64,000 bases of DNA from positions 35,519 to 99,518 of the forward strand of contig NZ_JAUSUD010000018.1 in assembly GCF_030813355.1 (NCBI RefSeq). Direction: 5' to 3'. Position 1 is the first letter of the stretch. Each line of letters opens with the position of its first letter. The position numbers and the translations under genes are program-made. Of this stretch, positions 48,218-57,511 are shown one piece after another. Under the pieces are notes generated by a model that had not been told where the DNA came from, ran no database searches, and saw nothing but the letters and a program-made list of their open reading frames with translations. This stretch comes from Metabacillus malikii (GTDB lineage Bacteria > Bacillota > Bacilli > Bacillales > Bacillaceae).

Positions 48218-50293
48218 TTGGATATTATGACACCTAGGCGAATTCGAATGACACTAAAAACTTTGCGCGCCTTAACGATTATTGGTCTATTATTATTAGT
48301 TCTATTCTCAACATTCATTCTTAGTGTTGTTTTTTACGCGAAATCACAAGGTCCTCCTTCCTTATCTGTACCACAATCAACCATTATTTATGCAAGCGAT
48401 GGTTCAATTATTGGGGAACTGCATAATGGACAACGTCGATATTGGGTTGGACTTGAAGATGTTTCAGAACATATTGTTCATGCAACGGTTTCCATTGAGG
48501 ATCAAAGTTTTTTCCAACATAATGGATTTGATTATAAACGAATTGCCGGGGCTGCCCTCGCTGACTTAAAAGCGATGGCGAAGGTACAAGGAGCGAGTAC
48601 AATTACACAACAGTATGCACGTAATCTATTTTTGGACCATGGAAAAACGTGGCAGAGAAAAGCGAAAGAGGCGCTCTATACAATTCGTCTTGAACAAAAC
48701 TATAGTAAAGAACAAATATTAGAAGGCTATTTAAATACGATTTATTACGGACATGGAGTGTATGGAATTGAAGCTGCAGCAAACTATTACTTTGGCAAAA
48801 ATGCTAAACAATTATCACTTGCTGAGGCAGCACTATTAGTTGGGATTCCAAAAGGTCCAAACCTATATTCACCATTTATTAATCCTGAAAAGGCAAAAGA
48901 GCGACAAGCACTCATTCTTCGTACGATGAGGGAACAAGGATACATCACAGAGGCTGAATTGGAGTCAGCTTTGAGTACAAAACTAACTTACTCGACTAAG
49001 GAGAAACAAGCGTTAAATGGTATTGCTCCTTACTATCAAGATGCGATGATTGAATCAGTTGCAAGGTTATTAAAAATTGATGAAGAAGCGATACATACAC
49101 AAGGTCTGCGCATTTATACAACATTAGATTTAGAAATGCAGAGAAAGGCCGAACAGTTAGTTACGGAAACGATCGACGAGGAGTCCGAGATTCAGGCTGG
49201 ATTTGTTGCCATCGAGCCTGCAACCGGTTATGTAAAAGCGTTAATAGGCGGTCGCGACTATGAACAAAGCCCATACAATCGGGCAACACAAGCAGAAAGA
49301 CAACCAGGCTCAACGATAAAACCTTTGTTATATTACTCGGCGATTTCAAATGGGTTTACACCATCAACGGTCATGAAAAGTGAACCGACGACCTTTACCT
49401 ATGATAACGGCAAGGCATCGTATAAACCGAATAATTATAATGGATATTATGCTAACGACTTTATTACATTACTACAAGCAATTGCATTATCTGATAATAT
49501 ATATGCTGTTAAGACACATATGTTTTTAGGGATGGAAAAGCTGGTAGAAACTAGTGAGCAATTTGGATTTCATACAAAAATGAAGCAGCTCCCTTCATCT
49601 GCATTGGGAACTTCTCCTGTAAAGTTAATCGATTTAGTTAATGCTTACGGCATGCTTGGAAATGGCGGCAAAAAAATCGAGCCGACTTTTGTCACAAAAA
49701 TTGAAGATGCCGACGGAAAAGTTATATATAAGAGTAATAAAGAGCGTGAACAGCTTTTAAATAAAGAAGCTGCCTTTGTCACAACACATATGATGACAGG
49801 GATGTTTGATTCGCGGTTAAATGATTATACATCTGTAACTGGCCAATCTGTCGCATCAATTTTAACAAGAGACTATGCTGGCAAGTCGGGCACAACATCA
49901 GCTGATAGCTGGATGGTAGGTTATACACCACAGCTCGTAGCAGGTGTTTGGACAGGTTACGATAAAGGGAAATCAATCAATCTTGTTCAGGAAAGAAGCT
50001 ATGCGAAGAAACTTTGGGCGAACTTTATGGAACAAGCTCTCGAAGGGCAATCTGTGAAGGCATTTCGTCCGCCAGACGGCGTTGTAGGTGTTTATATAAA
50101 TCCGGCTAGCGGAAAATTAGCAACAAAAGACTGTCCAGTCAAACGGTTCACCTATTATATCGCTGGCACAGAACCTACAGAATATTGTAAAGACCATAAG
50201 CCAGAACAAAAAACATCTCCAGATAAAGCGGAGAAAAGTGATGATAAACAGGATAGCGGATTTTTCGATAAGCTATTCAAATGGTGGGATTAA
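48218..50293 (+). CDS. pbpG: Class A penicillin-binding protein PbpG
   Basis: Bifunctional glycosyltransferase-transpeptidase; in B. subtilis PbpG acts in spore peptidoglycan. The 691-residue protein has a short cytoplasmic start, a membrane anchor (about 17-40), a GT51 domain (IEDQSFFQHNGFD and QGASTITQQYARNLF), and a transpeptidase domain with STIK in QPGSTIKPL, SDN in SDNIYAVK, and KSGTT. The start is a TTG at 48218, eight bases after GGAGG; the nearer GTG overlaps that site. It is divergent from speE, as in B. subtilis (ywhE), and has a strong terminator. Confidence 0.93.
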   Translation: MDIMTPRRIRMTLKTLRALTIIGLLLLVLFSTFILSVVFYAKSQGPPSLSVPQSTIIYASDGSIIGELHNGQRRYWVGLEDVSEHIVHATVSIEDQSFFQHNGFDYKRIAGAALADLKAMAKVQGASTITQQYARNLFLDHGKTWQRKAKEALYTIRLEQNYSKEQILEGYLNTIYYGHGVYGIEAAANYYFGKNAKQLSLAEAALLVGIPKGPNLYSPFINPEKAKERQALILRTMREQGYITEAELESALSTKLTYSTKEKQALNGIAPYYQDAMIESVARLLKIDEEAIHTQGLRIYTTLDLEMQRKAEQLVTETIDEESEIQAGFVAIEPATGYVKALIGGRDYEQSPYNRATQAERQPGSTIKPLLYYSAISNGFTPSTVMKSEPTTFTYDNGKASYKPNNYNGYYANDFITLLQAIALSDNIYAVKTHMFLGMEKLVETSEQFGFHTKMKQLPSSALGTSPVKLIDLVNAYGMLGNGGKKIEPTFVTKIEDADGKVIYKSNKEREQLLNKEAAFVTTHMMTGMFDSRLNDYTSVTGQSVASILTRDYAGKSGTTSADSWMVGYTPQLVAGVWTGYDKGKSINLVQERSYAKKLWANFMEQALEGQSVKAFRPPDGVVGVYINPASGKLATKDCPVKRFTYYIAGTEPTEYCKDHKPEQKTSPDKAEKSDDKQDSGFFDKLFKWWD

Positions 50294-50300
50294 TCCCAGT

Positions 50301-50335
50301 AAAAAACCCCGAACGAAATCCGCTCGGGGTTTTTT
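50301..50335. terminator. Terminator of pbpG
   Basis: AAAAAACCCCGA ... CTCGGGGTTTTTT with inner GCG/CGC pairing, 7 bp past the stop. Suitable for both strands. Confidence 0.9.
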
Positions 50336-50437
50336 ATGTCCTAGTTTTATAAACTATAACTTTAGTCTACTAATTTTACGAGAAATTCACAAGATATTAC
50401 TATTTTGTTCACGAAAACGTCACACTTTCGTCAAAAA

Positions 50438-50953
50438 CTACTTCGCATTTAAATCTTCCTTTAGCTTACGGTCAGATAGCTCCCACATCTCACTGTTATG
50501 ATTTTGCAGGAAATCCGCAAGAATCTCTTTTGAACGGTCATCCATATGGTCAACGATAATGTGGCGCTTCATTGATTTGTCCATTCGGTTAACATGTTCA
50601 GGAAGTGACTTATACCCTCTTCGAATTGAACGGTCAACCGTCATTTCGCATGCTGCGACACCCGCATAGTATGGCCCTTCTGCTTTTCGGTCAACTGTTA
50701 CCCAGACGAGCCAATAAGGTTTACCGTTCGGGACTTCCTCTTTCGTTTTCAGAAACTTAATTCCCTTTTCGACAGTGCTTCGAGCATGCATCGCACCAAT
50801 ATCAATAAATGCTTCACCCTCTTCAATGTCAACAAAGACCGGTGAGACATTATCAAGACTTAGTGCACCAACACCGAAACCTCCATGTCCATCAGTTGGG
50901 TCATTTTTAATAATATTAAAACCAATGCTTTTCTTCTTTTTCTTTTCCTCCAT
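50438..50953 (-). CDS. ywhD: YwhD family protein
   Basis: A 171-residue soluble protein of the YwhD family, conserved in Bacillaceae and of unknown function. Characteristic segments are GFNIIKNDPTDGHGGFG, SPVFVDIEEGEAFIDIGAMHARS and RRGYKSLPEHVNRMDKSMKRHIIVDHMDD. The start is behind a GGAGG site. It lies between pbpG and ywhC, the conserved order. Confidence 0.9.
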   Translation of the reverse strand: MEEKKKKKSIGFNIIKNDPTDGHGGFGVGALSLDNVSPVFVDIEEGEAFIDIGAMHARSTVEKGIKFLKTKEEVPNGKPYWLVWVTVDRKAEGPYYAGVAACEMTVDRSIRRGYKSLPEHVNRMDKSMKRHIIVDHMDDRSKEILADFLQNHNSEMWELSDRKLKEDLNAK

Positions 50954-51037
50954 AAAATAGGACCTCCTTTACAACATTTATACCTAATCTTATGTTACTA
51001 AGTTATGTAAGCTAAAAGCCAGTATTAACAACTAAAG

Positions 51038-51712
51038 CTATAATAGTGGGTTTAACAAGAAATGGAATATCCACATCACGGCCGAGCGGCCAACATCAAA
51101 AATCGGTGCTAATATAATACGATCTAAAGGTGTTATGACAAGTATTAAAAAAACGATAATACCGTAACTTTCATATTGTGTCATTTTCGCTCTAATATGC
51201 AGTGGAGCCAAATCTTCAATAATCCGATAACCGTCTAATGGCGGGAAAGGAAGTAAATTAAAAATAAACAGCATCACATTCAGTGAGACAAAAATATTAA
51301 AAAATGACTGAATGCCACCAACTACATTGTCGGGTACTGCTGAAAGACTATTTGTATTTAATAGGATGTACCAAATTAACGTTCCAAGGAAACCTAATAG
51401 CAAATTACTAACTGGACCAGCAACAGAAACAAGCACTCCTGCTAAGCGAGGCCTTTTAAAAAAATAACGATTAACAGGTACAGGCCGCGCCCATCCAAAC
51501 CCTGCGATAAAAATAAGAATCGTCCCAAATGGATCCAAATGGGATAAAGGTGAAAGTGTCAATCTCCCTTGATTTTTAGCTGTCGGGTCTCCAAATTTAT
51601 ATGCGACATACGCATGGGCAAACTCATGACAGCTAAATGCAATGATTAATGTAATGACTACATAAGGAATCATTTCGATAGGAAATGCTAAAAACTGATC
51701 TAATGTCTCCAT
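51038..51712 (-). CDS. ywhC: Site-2 protease family membrane protein YwhC
   Basis: A 224-residue M50-type intramembrane metalloprotease homologue with about six membrane segments. The zinc motif HEFAH is in AFSCHEFAHAYVAYKFGD, and the third ligand region is LPFPPLDGYRI. The start at 51712 (METLDQFLAF) follows AAAGGAG with six-base spacing; the upstream Met is unsupported. These short S2P-like proteins lack PDZ domains. The substrate is unknown. Confidence 0.92.
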   Translation of the reverse strand: METLDQFLAFPIEMIPYVVITLIIAFSCHEFAHAYVAYKFGDPTAKNQGRLTLSPLSHLDPFGTILIFIAGFGWARPVPVNRYFFKRPRLAGVLVSVAGPVSNLLLGFLGTLIWYILLNTNSLSAVPDNVVGGIQSFFNIFVSLNVMLFIFNLLPFPPLDGYRIIEDLAPLHIRAKMTQYESYGIIVFLILVITPLDRIILAPIFDVGRSAVMWIFHFLLNPLL

Positions 51713-51862
51713 CTCGCTCTCCTTTGACTGATAATATCTGAACATCACTCATTATGCAAATGTACACGCTTAAAGTATACTATATTTACATGCTGATGAC
51801 ATTTTGTAGTAATGTAAAGTAAGTGAAATCGGCAAAAATTAATTCGAGGAAGGATGAACACA

Positions 51863-52048
51863 ATGCCATACGTAACAGTGAAAATGCTTGAAGGCAGAAC
51901 AGAGGAACAAAAGAAGGCACTAGTAGAAAAAGTAACTGCAGCTGTCTCTGAAACAACTGGTGCACCTGATGAGAAAATCGTTGTATTTATTGAGGAAATG
52001 ACAAAGAACCATTATGGTGTCGGTGGGAAAAGATTGAGTGATCAATAA
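51863..52048 (+). CDS. ywhB: 4-oxalocrotonate tautomerase family enzyme YwhB
   Basis: A 61-residue hexameric tautomerase. The start must be the second ATG (51863), because catalysis uses the N-terminal proline exposed after Met removal (Met-Pro-Tyr-Val-Thr). Conserved features are the Arg in LEGRTEEQKKALVEKVT and the VFIEEMTKNHYGVGG strand. It isomerises enol-keto acids such as 2-hydroxymuconate; the physiological substrate is unknown. It sits divergently next to ywhC, as in B. subtilis. Confidence 0.92.
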   Translation: MPYVTVKMLEGRTEEQKKALVEKVTAAVSETTGAPDEKIVVFIEEMTKNHYGVGGKRLSDQ

Positions 52049-52063
52049 AGTGAAACTTCAGGT

Positions 52064-52089
52064 CAGTGGGGTTTTGTTCACCCCCACTG
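52064..52089. terminator. Hairpin between ywhB and the GH8 gene
   Basis: Stem CAGTGGGG / CCCCACTG with a T-rich loop between the convergent genes. There is no strong T-tract, so efficiency is uncertain. Confidence 0.6.
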
Positions 52090-52102
52090 ATTGTAAGTTG
52101 AG

Positions 52103-53245
52103 TTAACTATTAGCCTTCCAAATTTTAAAGTTACCGCTTAACGCCAGTAAACTAAAGAAGTATAGACAATTGTCATAGTATCTCCGCTCTCCGGTACGCA
52201 CTGGGGTTTCCCAAAATAATTTAACTAGCTTTTCTGCATTTGGTCCATCTGTCGCAAGCGAAGCAAATGCATTTGTCGCAATAAGTCCAACCGGATGTAA
52301 TGCTTTTTCTTCAAAAGGTTCCCCGTCTATCGTATAACGACGATAATCTTCCGGGTCTTTATCGGCAAAAAACTGTTGAATTCGGTAGGCGACATCAACA
52401 GGACATTGTTCATCCTTAAACCATTCATAATCGAGAGCAATGTTACAAGCGACACGATAGGAATCACTAAAAAAATGGCCATATCCATTTTCATTATTCG
52501 GTGTCCCATCATAATACGCATATTCAGGAGCTAGCCCTGTTTTGCTATGACATGATTTCTTTATGTATGCTCTACTTGCAGCTGCTGCTTCCTTCCAGAA
52601 ATCCTGATCCTCAGGGTACGCCCACAACGAAAACAACTCATAAAAATGGGGTAAATGATAGGATGGGTCTGAAAACTCTACATTCGGAACGAACTTTATT
52701 AGCTTGTTTTCAAGATTCCACATTGGATGCCCGATCTCATTTTCACCTTTGTGTAAGCATGTTCGTAATAAATCTCGAGCCTGCTTTCCATAATTAAAAA
52801 TACCTTGGCCATCACCCCATCGGTGGGAAGCGAAAAATAATGCTAGTGCAAAGTATTCTTCTCCATCTGGAGCAGGTCCATATGAACGTTTTGTTCCGTC
52901 CGGATTACAAGACCATGCAAAATACCCTGCATTTTCCCCTTCTGTCATAAACATATATTGATAGGTCCAATTCCATAAGCGATTAAAGACATCTTTTTCA
53001 TCCATTTGTACAGCCATCATCATCCCGTATGACATACCTTCAGTGCGCACATCTAGATTGCCTGTATCTAACATATATGCCTTGTCATTGCCTACAGGAT
53101 AATAAATTTGTGTTTCTTTATTCTCATCTGTAAAGAGTTTATTCCACGTATCATCAATCCGGTCTTGAATTTCCTCATTTGAAAATCCTAATTCCTTAAA
53201 GACATTGCGATAGTTTCCACTATAATATGCAGCAGTTTCTGTCAA
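52103..53245 (-). CDS. GH8 reducing-end xylose-releasing exo-oligoxylanase (Rex)
   Basis: A 380-residue cytoplasmic family-8 glycoside hydrolase with no signal peptide. It matches closely, from memory, the B. halodurans enzyme Rex (BH2105), which removes xylose from the reducing end of xylo-oligosaccharides. Shared segments include LDTGNLDVRTEGMSYGMMM with the catalytic acid Glu, AGYFAWSCNPDGTK, GPAPDGEEYFALALFFASHR, FSDPSYHLPHFYELFSLWA and the base Asp in GHFFSDSYRVA. It acts on imported xylo-oligomers. No xylan importer or xylosidase is adjacent, so it is an isolated catabolic gene; a cre-like palindrome lies upstream. Confidence 0.92.
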   Translation of the reverse strand: MTETAAYYSGNYRNVFKELGFSNEEIQDRIDDTWNKLFTDENKETQIYYPVGNDKAYMLDTGNLDVRTEGMSYGMMMAVQMDEKDVFNRLWNWTYQYMFMTEGENAGYFAWSCNPDGTKRSYGPAPDGEEYFALALFFASHRWGDGQGIFNYGKQARDLLRTCLHKGENEIGHPMWNLENKLIKFVPNVEFSDPSYHLPHFYELFSLWAYPEDQDFWKEAAAASRAYIKKSCHSKTGLAPEYAYYDGTPNNENGYGHFFSDSYRVACNIALDYEWFKDEQCPVDVAYRIQQFFADKDPEDYRRYTIDGEPFEEKALHPVGLIATNAFASLATDGPNAEKLVKLFWETPVRTGERRYYDNCLYFFSLLALSGNFKIWKANS

Positions 53246-53300
53246 AGCTTTACCTCCCTAATAGGTTAGATATACAAACTAAGAGCCACAAGCGCTCTTT

Positions 53301-53314
53301 TGTAAGCACTTACA
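53301..53314 (-). promoter_or_regulatory. cre-like palindrome upstream of the GH8 gene
   Basis: TGTAAGCACTTACA is an inverted repeat (TGTAAG / CTTACA) 56 bp before the GH8 start. It resembles a LacI-family or CcpA (cre, TGAAAGCGCTTTCA) operator with about three differences. Carbon control of a xylo-oligosaccharide enzyme is plausible; this is inference. Confidence 0.4.
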
Positions 53315-53437
53315 TTATAACGGTCACTTTCCGTTTCAGTAACCCTAAAAACTATAGGTGTTGCTTTGAAAACTATAGATTTACCACTAATGACGTTTTC
53401 TCGACAAATAGATATGCTTATAACATTCATTAAAAAA

Positions 53438-53462
53438 GCCCGCAAACTATTGTTTAGCGAGC
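53438..53462 (-). terminator. Terminator of ywgA
   Basis: Minus-strand stem GCTCGCTAAAC with GTTTGCGGGC (two mismatches), then TTTTTTA. It overlaps the last codons of ywgA. Confidence 0.7.
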
Positions 53463-53968
53463 TCAACTCCAACGATTTCTTTAATCTTATGAATATATTG
53501 ATATGCTTCTTGGATTTCTTCCTCTGTGTAGCGCTGCTTACTTTTTAGCGTATAAATCTTTTCTCTTACTTCATCAGCATCTAAGCCTTCAAAATATAAA
53601 ATGGTTGATACTAGCTCTAAAAAACGTGAATTCTGTTCGTTTAAATCTAGCATACAAGCCTTTAACTGCGGCATGTCCACATCATAGTGACCTAAAAATT
53701 GCTGACCTGATTCTGTTAAAGAATAACGATACTGAAAATAGCCACCCTTTTTTTCATGTATTTCATTGATGAAACCCAAATTGCAGAGCTCTTCAATACG
53801 TAACGTTAATTCCTCTGAATATGGCCCATAGAAGTGGAAGTTATATTTTTCATAAAAAGGTAGATTCACTTTTTTTGCAATATAAATCATTTTCTGTAGC
53901 TTTTTCCGACCAATGATTTCACCAGCTGATGATATGACCTTTATCAGCTTAGCATGTTCTTTCATCAA
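53447..53968 (-). CDS. ywgA: YwgA family protein
   Basis: A 173-residue conserved Bacillaceae protein of unknown function. The N-terminal half is predicted helical and resembles a winged helix (LIKVISSAGEIIGRKKLQKMIYIAKKVNLPF, FHFYGPYSEELTLRIEELCNLGFI, YFQYRYSLTESGQQFL), and the C-terminal half is helical. The pattern is reminiscent of SocA/Panacea-like or PadR-like proteins, but no function is established. It lies 44 bp downstream of ywfO on the same strand, the conserved pair. Confidence 0.87.
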   Translation of the reverse strand: MMKEHAKLIKVISSAGEIIGRKKLQKMIYIAKKVNLPFYEKYNFHFYGPYSEELTLRIEELCNLGFINEIHEKKGGYFQYRYSLTESGQQFLGHYDVDMPQLKACMLDLNEQNSRFLELVSTILYFEGLDADEVREKIYTLKSKQRYTEEEIQEAYQYIHKIKEIVGVELAKQ

Positions 53969-54012
53969 AGCCCCGTCATCTCCTAACTCTTTCTATGTCT
54001 CTCTTTTCGTTT

Positions 54013-55314
54013 TTAACTATTTGTTAAGTGTAATAGTTCTAGTATTTTCTTCTTTGCAGCTCGCTTTGTTGAAAAGTCTTCAAGCATATCTAATGGAAAA
54101 TATAATTTATGGTCTGTTCTTCTTTTCCCAGATATCGCATCAACGATTTCTGATTCTCTTGATAACTCTCGAATTTCACCATTTGCCATTTGTAGATGAA
54201 TTGGCAGTCGCTCTTCTTCCTCACCTGGGCGATAAAAATCGTAAGGCAAATCTGATGATGAATCGACTACTAAGTAATAATCAGGGTCTATGCCTGCCTT
54301 TTTAAACAATGAGTTTAGTTCCATAAGCGTCATCATTTGCACATTCGGATTAAACTCTACGTATTTAAAAAGCTTTCGATCCATAAATCTCCTACATAAA
54401 TCACTTAATATTGCATCATCCTCGTCCTGCCACGCTTGAAAATAATACAGGATGACTGATTCATCGAGCTTTAAATAATCTTCAAGCGTCATTTCCTCTT
54501 TAAACAGCGAGTAAAAATGCAACGGTTCATGTTTGAAAGCAAAAAACTGTTGGTGAAGCAATTTTGCCCGGTGTAGGATTTTTGTTAAAATTACTTCTGC
54601 ACTGCGGGTTACGGGATGAAAATACACTTGCCAATACATTTGATAGCGGCTCATAATATAATCCTCGACAGCGTGCATCCCACTGCTTTTAATCACAACC
54701 TGGTCCTCGCGTGGTCTCATCACACGTAAAATCCGTTCCATATCGAAATGACCGTAGCTGACCCCGGTATAGTACGCATCACGTTGCAAGTAATCCATGC
54801 GATCTGCATCAATCTGGCTAGATATTAAACTCACAACCTGTTTATTTTCATAGGTTTTTGCAATAACTTCGGCAACCTTTTTAGGAAAATCGACACCTTG
54901 CTCACTTAAAACAGCGTGAACCTCCGTATCTCCTAAAATGATTGCTTGTGTATAATCTTCATGGTCAAGGTGAAACACCTTTTCAAACGAATGTGAGAAA
55001 GGACCGTGACCCAAATCATGTAATAATGCCGCACAAAGGCATAACAGTCTCTCTTCATCATTCCACTGCGGACGTCCTTTAAATACGTCGTCGACAATTC
55101 GTCTTACAATCTCATAGACACCTAACGAGTGATTAAACCTACTATGCTCTGCACCATGAAATGTAAAAAATGTCGTGCCAAGCTGACGAATTCTTCGTAA
55201 CCTTTGAAATTCCTTTGTACCTATCAAGTCCCATATCAACTCATCACGTACATGGATATAACGATGAACGGGATCTTTGAACACCTTTTCTTCAGACAAC
55301 TTTTTATTTACCAT
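54013..55314 (-). CDS. ywfO: HD-domain phosphohydrolase YwfO
   Basis: A 433-residue metal-dependent HD protein of the dNTP triphosphohydrolase-like group. Metal ligands are in HSRFNHSLGVYE, LLHDLGHGPFSHSFE and the Asp of SSQIDADRMDYL. The start is placed at 55314 (MVNKKLSEEKVFKDPVHRYI), which gives the same length as the B. subtilis homologue; an upstream in-frame extension is rejected. Related enzymes hydrolyse dNTPs to nucleosides and triphosphate; activity here is inferred from family. Confidence 0.9.
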   Translation of the reverse strand: MVNKKLSEEKVFKDPVHRYIHVRDELIWDLIGTKEFQRLRRIRQLGTTFFTFHGAEHSRFNHSLGVYEIVRRIVDDVFKGRPQWNDEERLLCLCAALLHDLGHGPFSHSFEKVFHLDHEDYTQAIILGDTEVHAVLSEQGVDFPKKVAEVIAKTYENKQVVSLISSQIDADRMDYLQRDAYYTGVSYGHFDMERILRVMRPREDQVVIKSSGMHAVEDYIMSRYQMYWQVYFHPVTRSAEVILTKILHRAKLLHQQFFAFKHEPLHFYSLFKEEMTLEDYLKLDESVILYYFQAWQDEDDAILSDLCRRFMDRKLFKYVEFNPNVQMMTLMELNSLFKKAGIDPDYYLVVDSSSDLPYDFYRPGEEEERLPIHLQMANGEIRELSRESEIVDAISGKRRTDHKLYFPLDMLEDFSTKRAAKKKILELLHLTNS

Positions 55315-55573
55315 TGTCTTCCCACTTCCGTTCTTATTTGAGAAAAACCGACAAAATGGCTCGTCCAACATAAGTTGCCCTAAGCCAATTGTAAGCAAGA
55401 TAATCTGCTTCTATTATATCTAGTTCTCTCTCTTAATAACAGTTTTGATATTACGATTTTTGTTTATAAAAACTTAGTTTTAAGTAAGTTTGTTTATGAT
55501 TTAGTTCGTGCTAATAGCTTTAAACAACAGGCTTAGTTGTGATTTTACACTGTCTTTTTTCCGCAAATAAAAA

Positions 55574-55604
55574 ATCACCATTGTATGGTTTTTACAAGGT
55601 GATG
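55574..55604. terminator. Terminator of the DUF1450 gene
   Basis: ATCACCATTGTA and TACAAGGTGAT form an almost perfect stem. On the minus strand it is followed by TTTTTATTTG, just past the stop at 55606. Confidence 0.75.
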
Positions 55605-55605
55605 G

Positions 55606-55830
55606 TTATTTTTTTAGCTTAGCTTTAATTTTTTCGATTAATTCATCCTCTGTTGGAGCTGCGACAGGGCGATTATTTACAAATGCAAAGGATTTCTTTC
55701 GACCTGGTCCACAGTAGGATTGACAGGCAATATCGATTGGTGCCTCCCCATCTATTTCCTTTAGACGTGGCACTAACGTCTTAATATTCGTTGCTTGGCA
55801 ATCGTCACAGATTCTAAACTCATTTGCCAT
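55606..55830 (-). CDS. DUF1450 small protein (YuzB-like)
   Basis: A 74-residue protein with CDDCQATN and [21 protein letters not shown], giving four cysteines arranged like a thioredoxin-fold or small iron-sulfur/zinc protein of the DUF1450 (YuzB) family. The start at 55830 (MANEFRIC) follows AAAGGGATG; upstream in-frame Met codons lack a site. The function is unknown. Confidence 0.85.
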   Translation of the reverse strand: MANEFRICDDCQATNIKTLVPRLKEIDGEAPIDIACQSYCGPGRKKSFAFVNNRPVAAPTEDELIEKIKAKLKK

Positions 55831-56164
55831 GTTGTTACATCCCTTTCTAAAAAATACTTCATTTATAGAATAAGCATACGAACGTATGGCCATATTAAAA
55901 GGTAAGGTTTGATGTTAAAGGTAATAAATGAATCTTTCATTTTTACACTAGAACATATTTTACCGCTATTTTATACGTATTGCAAGTTAAGTAAACAGTG
56001 GGCAATCTTGCCATTTGTAGTAGATTCTGAAGCTAAAAGATTTTTACATTCATTAAAAAAATCTACTATCCTCGTAACATAAATGAATAAAATTTTAGCA
56101 ACTTGTCCATGCTTAATAACAGTTAACTTGAATTATCTATTTATATAGGGAGTTGGAAAAGTTT
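55831..56164. other. Divergent promoter region of the DUF1450 gene and rsfA
   Basis: About 330 bp, AT-rich. No ORF, repeat or clear SigF/SigG promoter could be assigned. Confidence 0.45.
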
Positions 56165-56926
56165 ATGAAACAAAGACAAGACGCATGGTCTCAAGAGAAT
56201 GATTTATTACTAGCGGAAACAGTTTTAAGACACGTACGCGAAGGAAGCACACAGCTAAATGCTTTTGAAGAGGTTGGAGATAAGCTCAATCGTACTTCTG
56301 CTGCATGTGGCTTCAGGTGGAATGCTGTTGTTCGTCACGATTATGAAAAAGCACTGCAATTAGCGAAGAAGCAACGAAAGCAACGGATGAGAGCGCTCGG
56401 TAAAGGTCAGCCTGTTAAAAAACAGCTTCTATATTCTCCAGAAGTTCCTAGTTTGGATATTGATGAGCAAGAAGAACTGACGATGATGTCAGCTTTAGAG
56501 AGTCATATGGCTGAGGTAATGCCAGAGGATGAAGATGTAAAAACGAATTTACCGTTGCAAACACAACCTACTAAACAAGTAGTTCCTACTAGTCAACCAT
56601 ATACAGTTTCAAACCAATTAACAATGGACCAAGTCATTTCGTTTTTACAAACGTATAAAACAAAAAATGAGCATTCTGAAGCATTACTAAGTGAGAACCA
56701 GCGTTTAAAACGTGAAAATCAAGACCTTATGTCTGAAAATGAAGATCTGAAGAAAAAGGTAGAAAAACTCGAGAAAGATACTGTTACTGTTCAAGAAGAT
56801 TATGAGACATTAATGAAGATTATGAACCGTGCAAGAAAACTCGTATTATTTGATGAAGAGGATCGTTCAGCACCGACAACGTTTAAAATGGACCGTAATG
56901 GTAATTTAGAGAAGCTAGCTGAATAA
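56165..56926 (+). CDS. rsfA: Prespore-specific regulator RsfA
   Basis: RsfA fine-tunes SigF-dependent transcription in the forespore. The 253-residue protein has an N-terminal Myb/SANT-like domain ([20 protein letters not shown], then [18 protein letters not shown]), a basic patch ([15 protein letters not shown]), a variable linker, and a C-terminal coiled coil ([27 protein letters not shown]). The start at 56165 (MKQRQDAW) is favoured over an upstream TTG by homology (the B. subtilis protein begins just before RQDAW). Position after ywfO is conserved. Confidence 0.92.
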   Translation: MKQRQDAWSQENDLLLAETVLRHVREGSTQLNAFEEVGDKLNRTSAACGFRWNAVVRHDYEKALQLAKKQRKQRMRALGKGQPVKKQLLYSPEVPSLDIDEQEELTMMSALESHMAEVMPEDEDVKTNLPLQTQPTKQVVPTSQPYTVSNQLTMDQVISFLQTYKTKNEHSEALLSENQRLKRENQDLMSENEDLKKKVEKLEKDTVTVQEDYETLMKIMNRARKLVLFDEEDRSAPTTFKMDRNGNLEKLAE

Positions 56927-57052
56927 TAGAGATTATGAAAATGGGATTATTAGCATAAAGCAATTCTCACTAGATTAAAGGATTCTAATTTAGACTTGGT
57001 GACTTTTCTCATAGTAATCTACTTGTATGCATTGTGCTTTATATGATGTAGT

Positions 57053-57188
57053 CGTTCTGGTTGATTTCCGCTACAGTACTCGCTTTCCGCGGGGTGGGTG
57101 CTGAGCCTCCTCGGCGCAAACGCCTGTGGGGTCTCAGCTCTCCCACGCATCCCGCAGGAGTCTCGCACTTCCTCTCCAATCAACCTTT
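57053..57188. repeat. GC-rich hairpin element, copy B
   Basis: Same element as 39788-39922: starts CGTTCTGGTTGATTTCCGCT, then CAGTACTCGCTTTCCGCGGG, centre GCCTCCTCGGCGCAAACGCC, end GCAGGAGTCTCGCACTTCC. Paired changes in the central stem (GAGTAAACTC in copy A, GCGCAAACGC here) keep the hairpin, and GTGAGCC/GGTCTCAC of copy A is CTGAGCC/GGTCTCAG here. Confidence 0.9.
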
Positions 57189-57211
57189 ACATAATGTGAT
57201 AAATAAACAAT

Positions 57212-57256
57212 CCCTTAGTAAAAAATCTTTATGAAATGTTTAGATTTTACTAAGGG
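57212..57256. terminator. Long AT-rich hairpin after the element
   Basis: CCCTTAGTAAAAAATCT pairs with AGATTTTACTAAGGG around a 13-base loop and is followed by TATTTT. It could serve as the rsfA terminator or belong to the dispersed element. Confidence 0.65.
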
Positions 57257-57511
57257 TATTTTCGCCATGTCCCGATTTAATTAAATTATCCTTTTATACA
57301 CTGTATATTTACATATTTAGTACACCCGTTCTTATTATATTGACTATCACCAACGGAGGTGAAATCGCGCTTGCTAGAGTCATTTAAACATTTTCATCGA
57401 AAATCACTGTAAGTTTATCAACAATACCTCTTAATATATTGAAACCAATTGAAGTCAGGTAGCGTATAATTAACTATTATGAATAGATTTATTAGCAAAG
57501 GTAGGTACAAT
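57257..57511. other. Upstream region of the EcsC-family gene
   Basis: Contains a tiny possible ORF (57371-57412, 13 codons, TTG start) behind an unusually strong ACGGAGGTGA (57354-57363). No family is recognisable. It may be a leader peptide, the relic of a lost gene such as ywfM, or chance. Confidence 0.3.
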
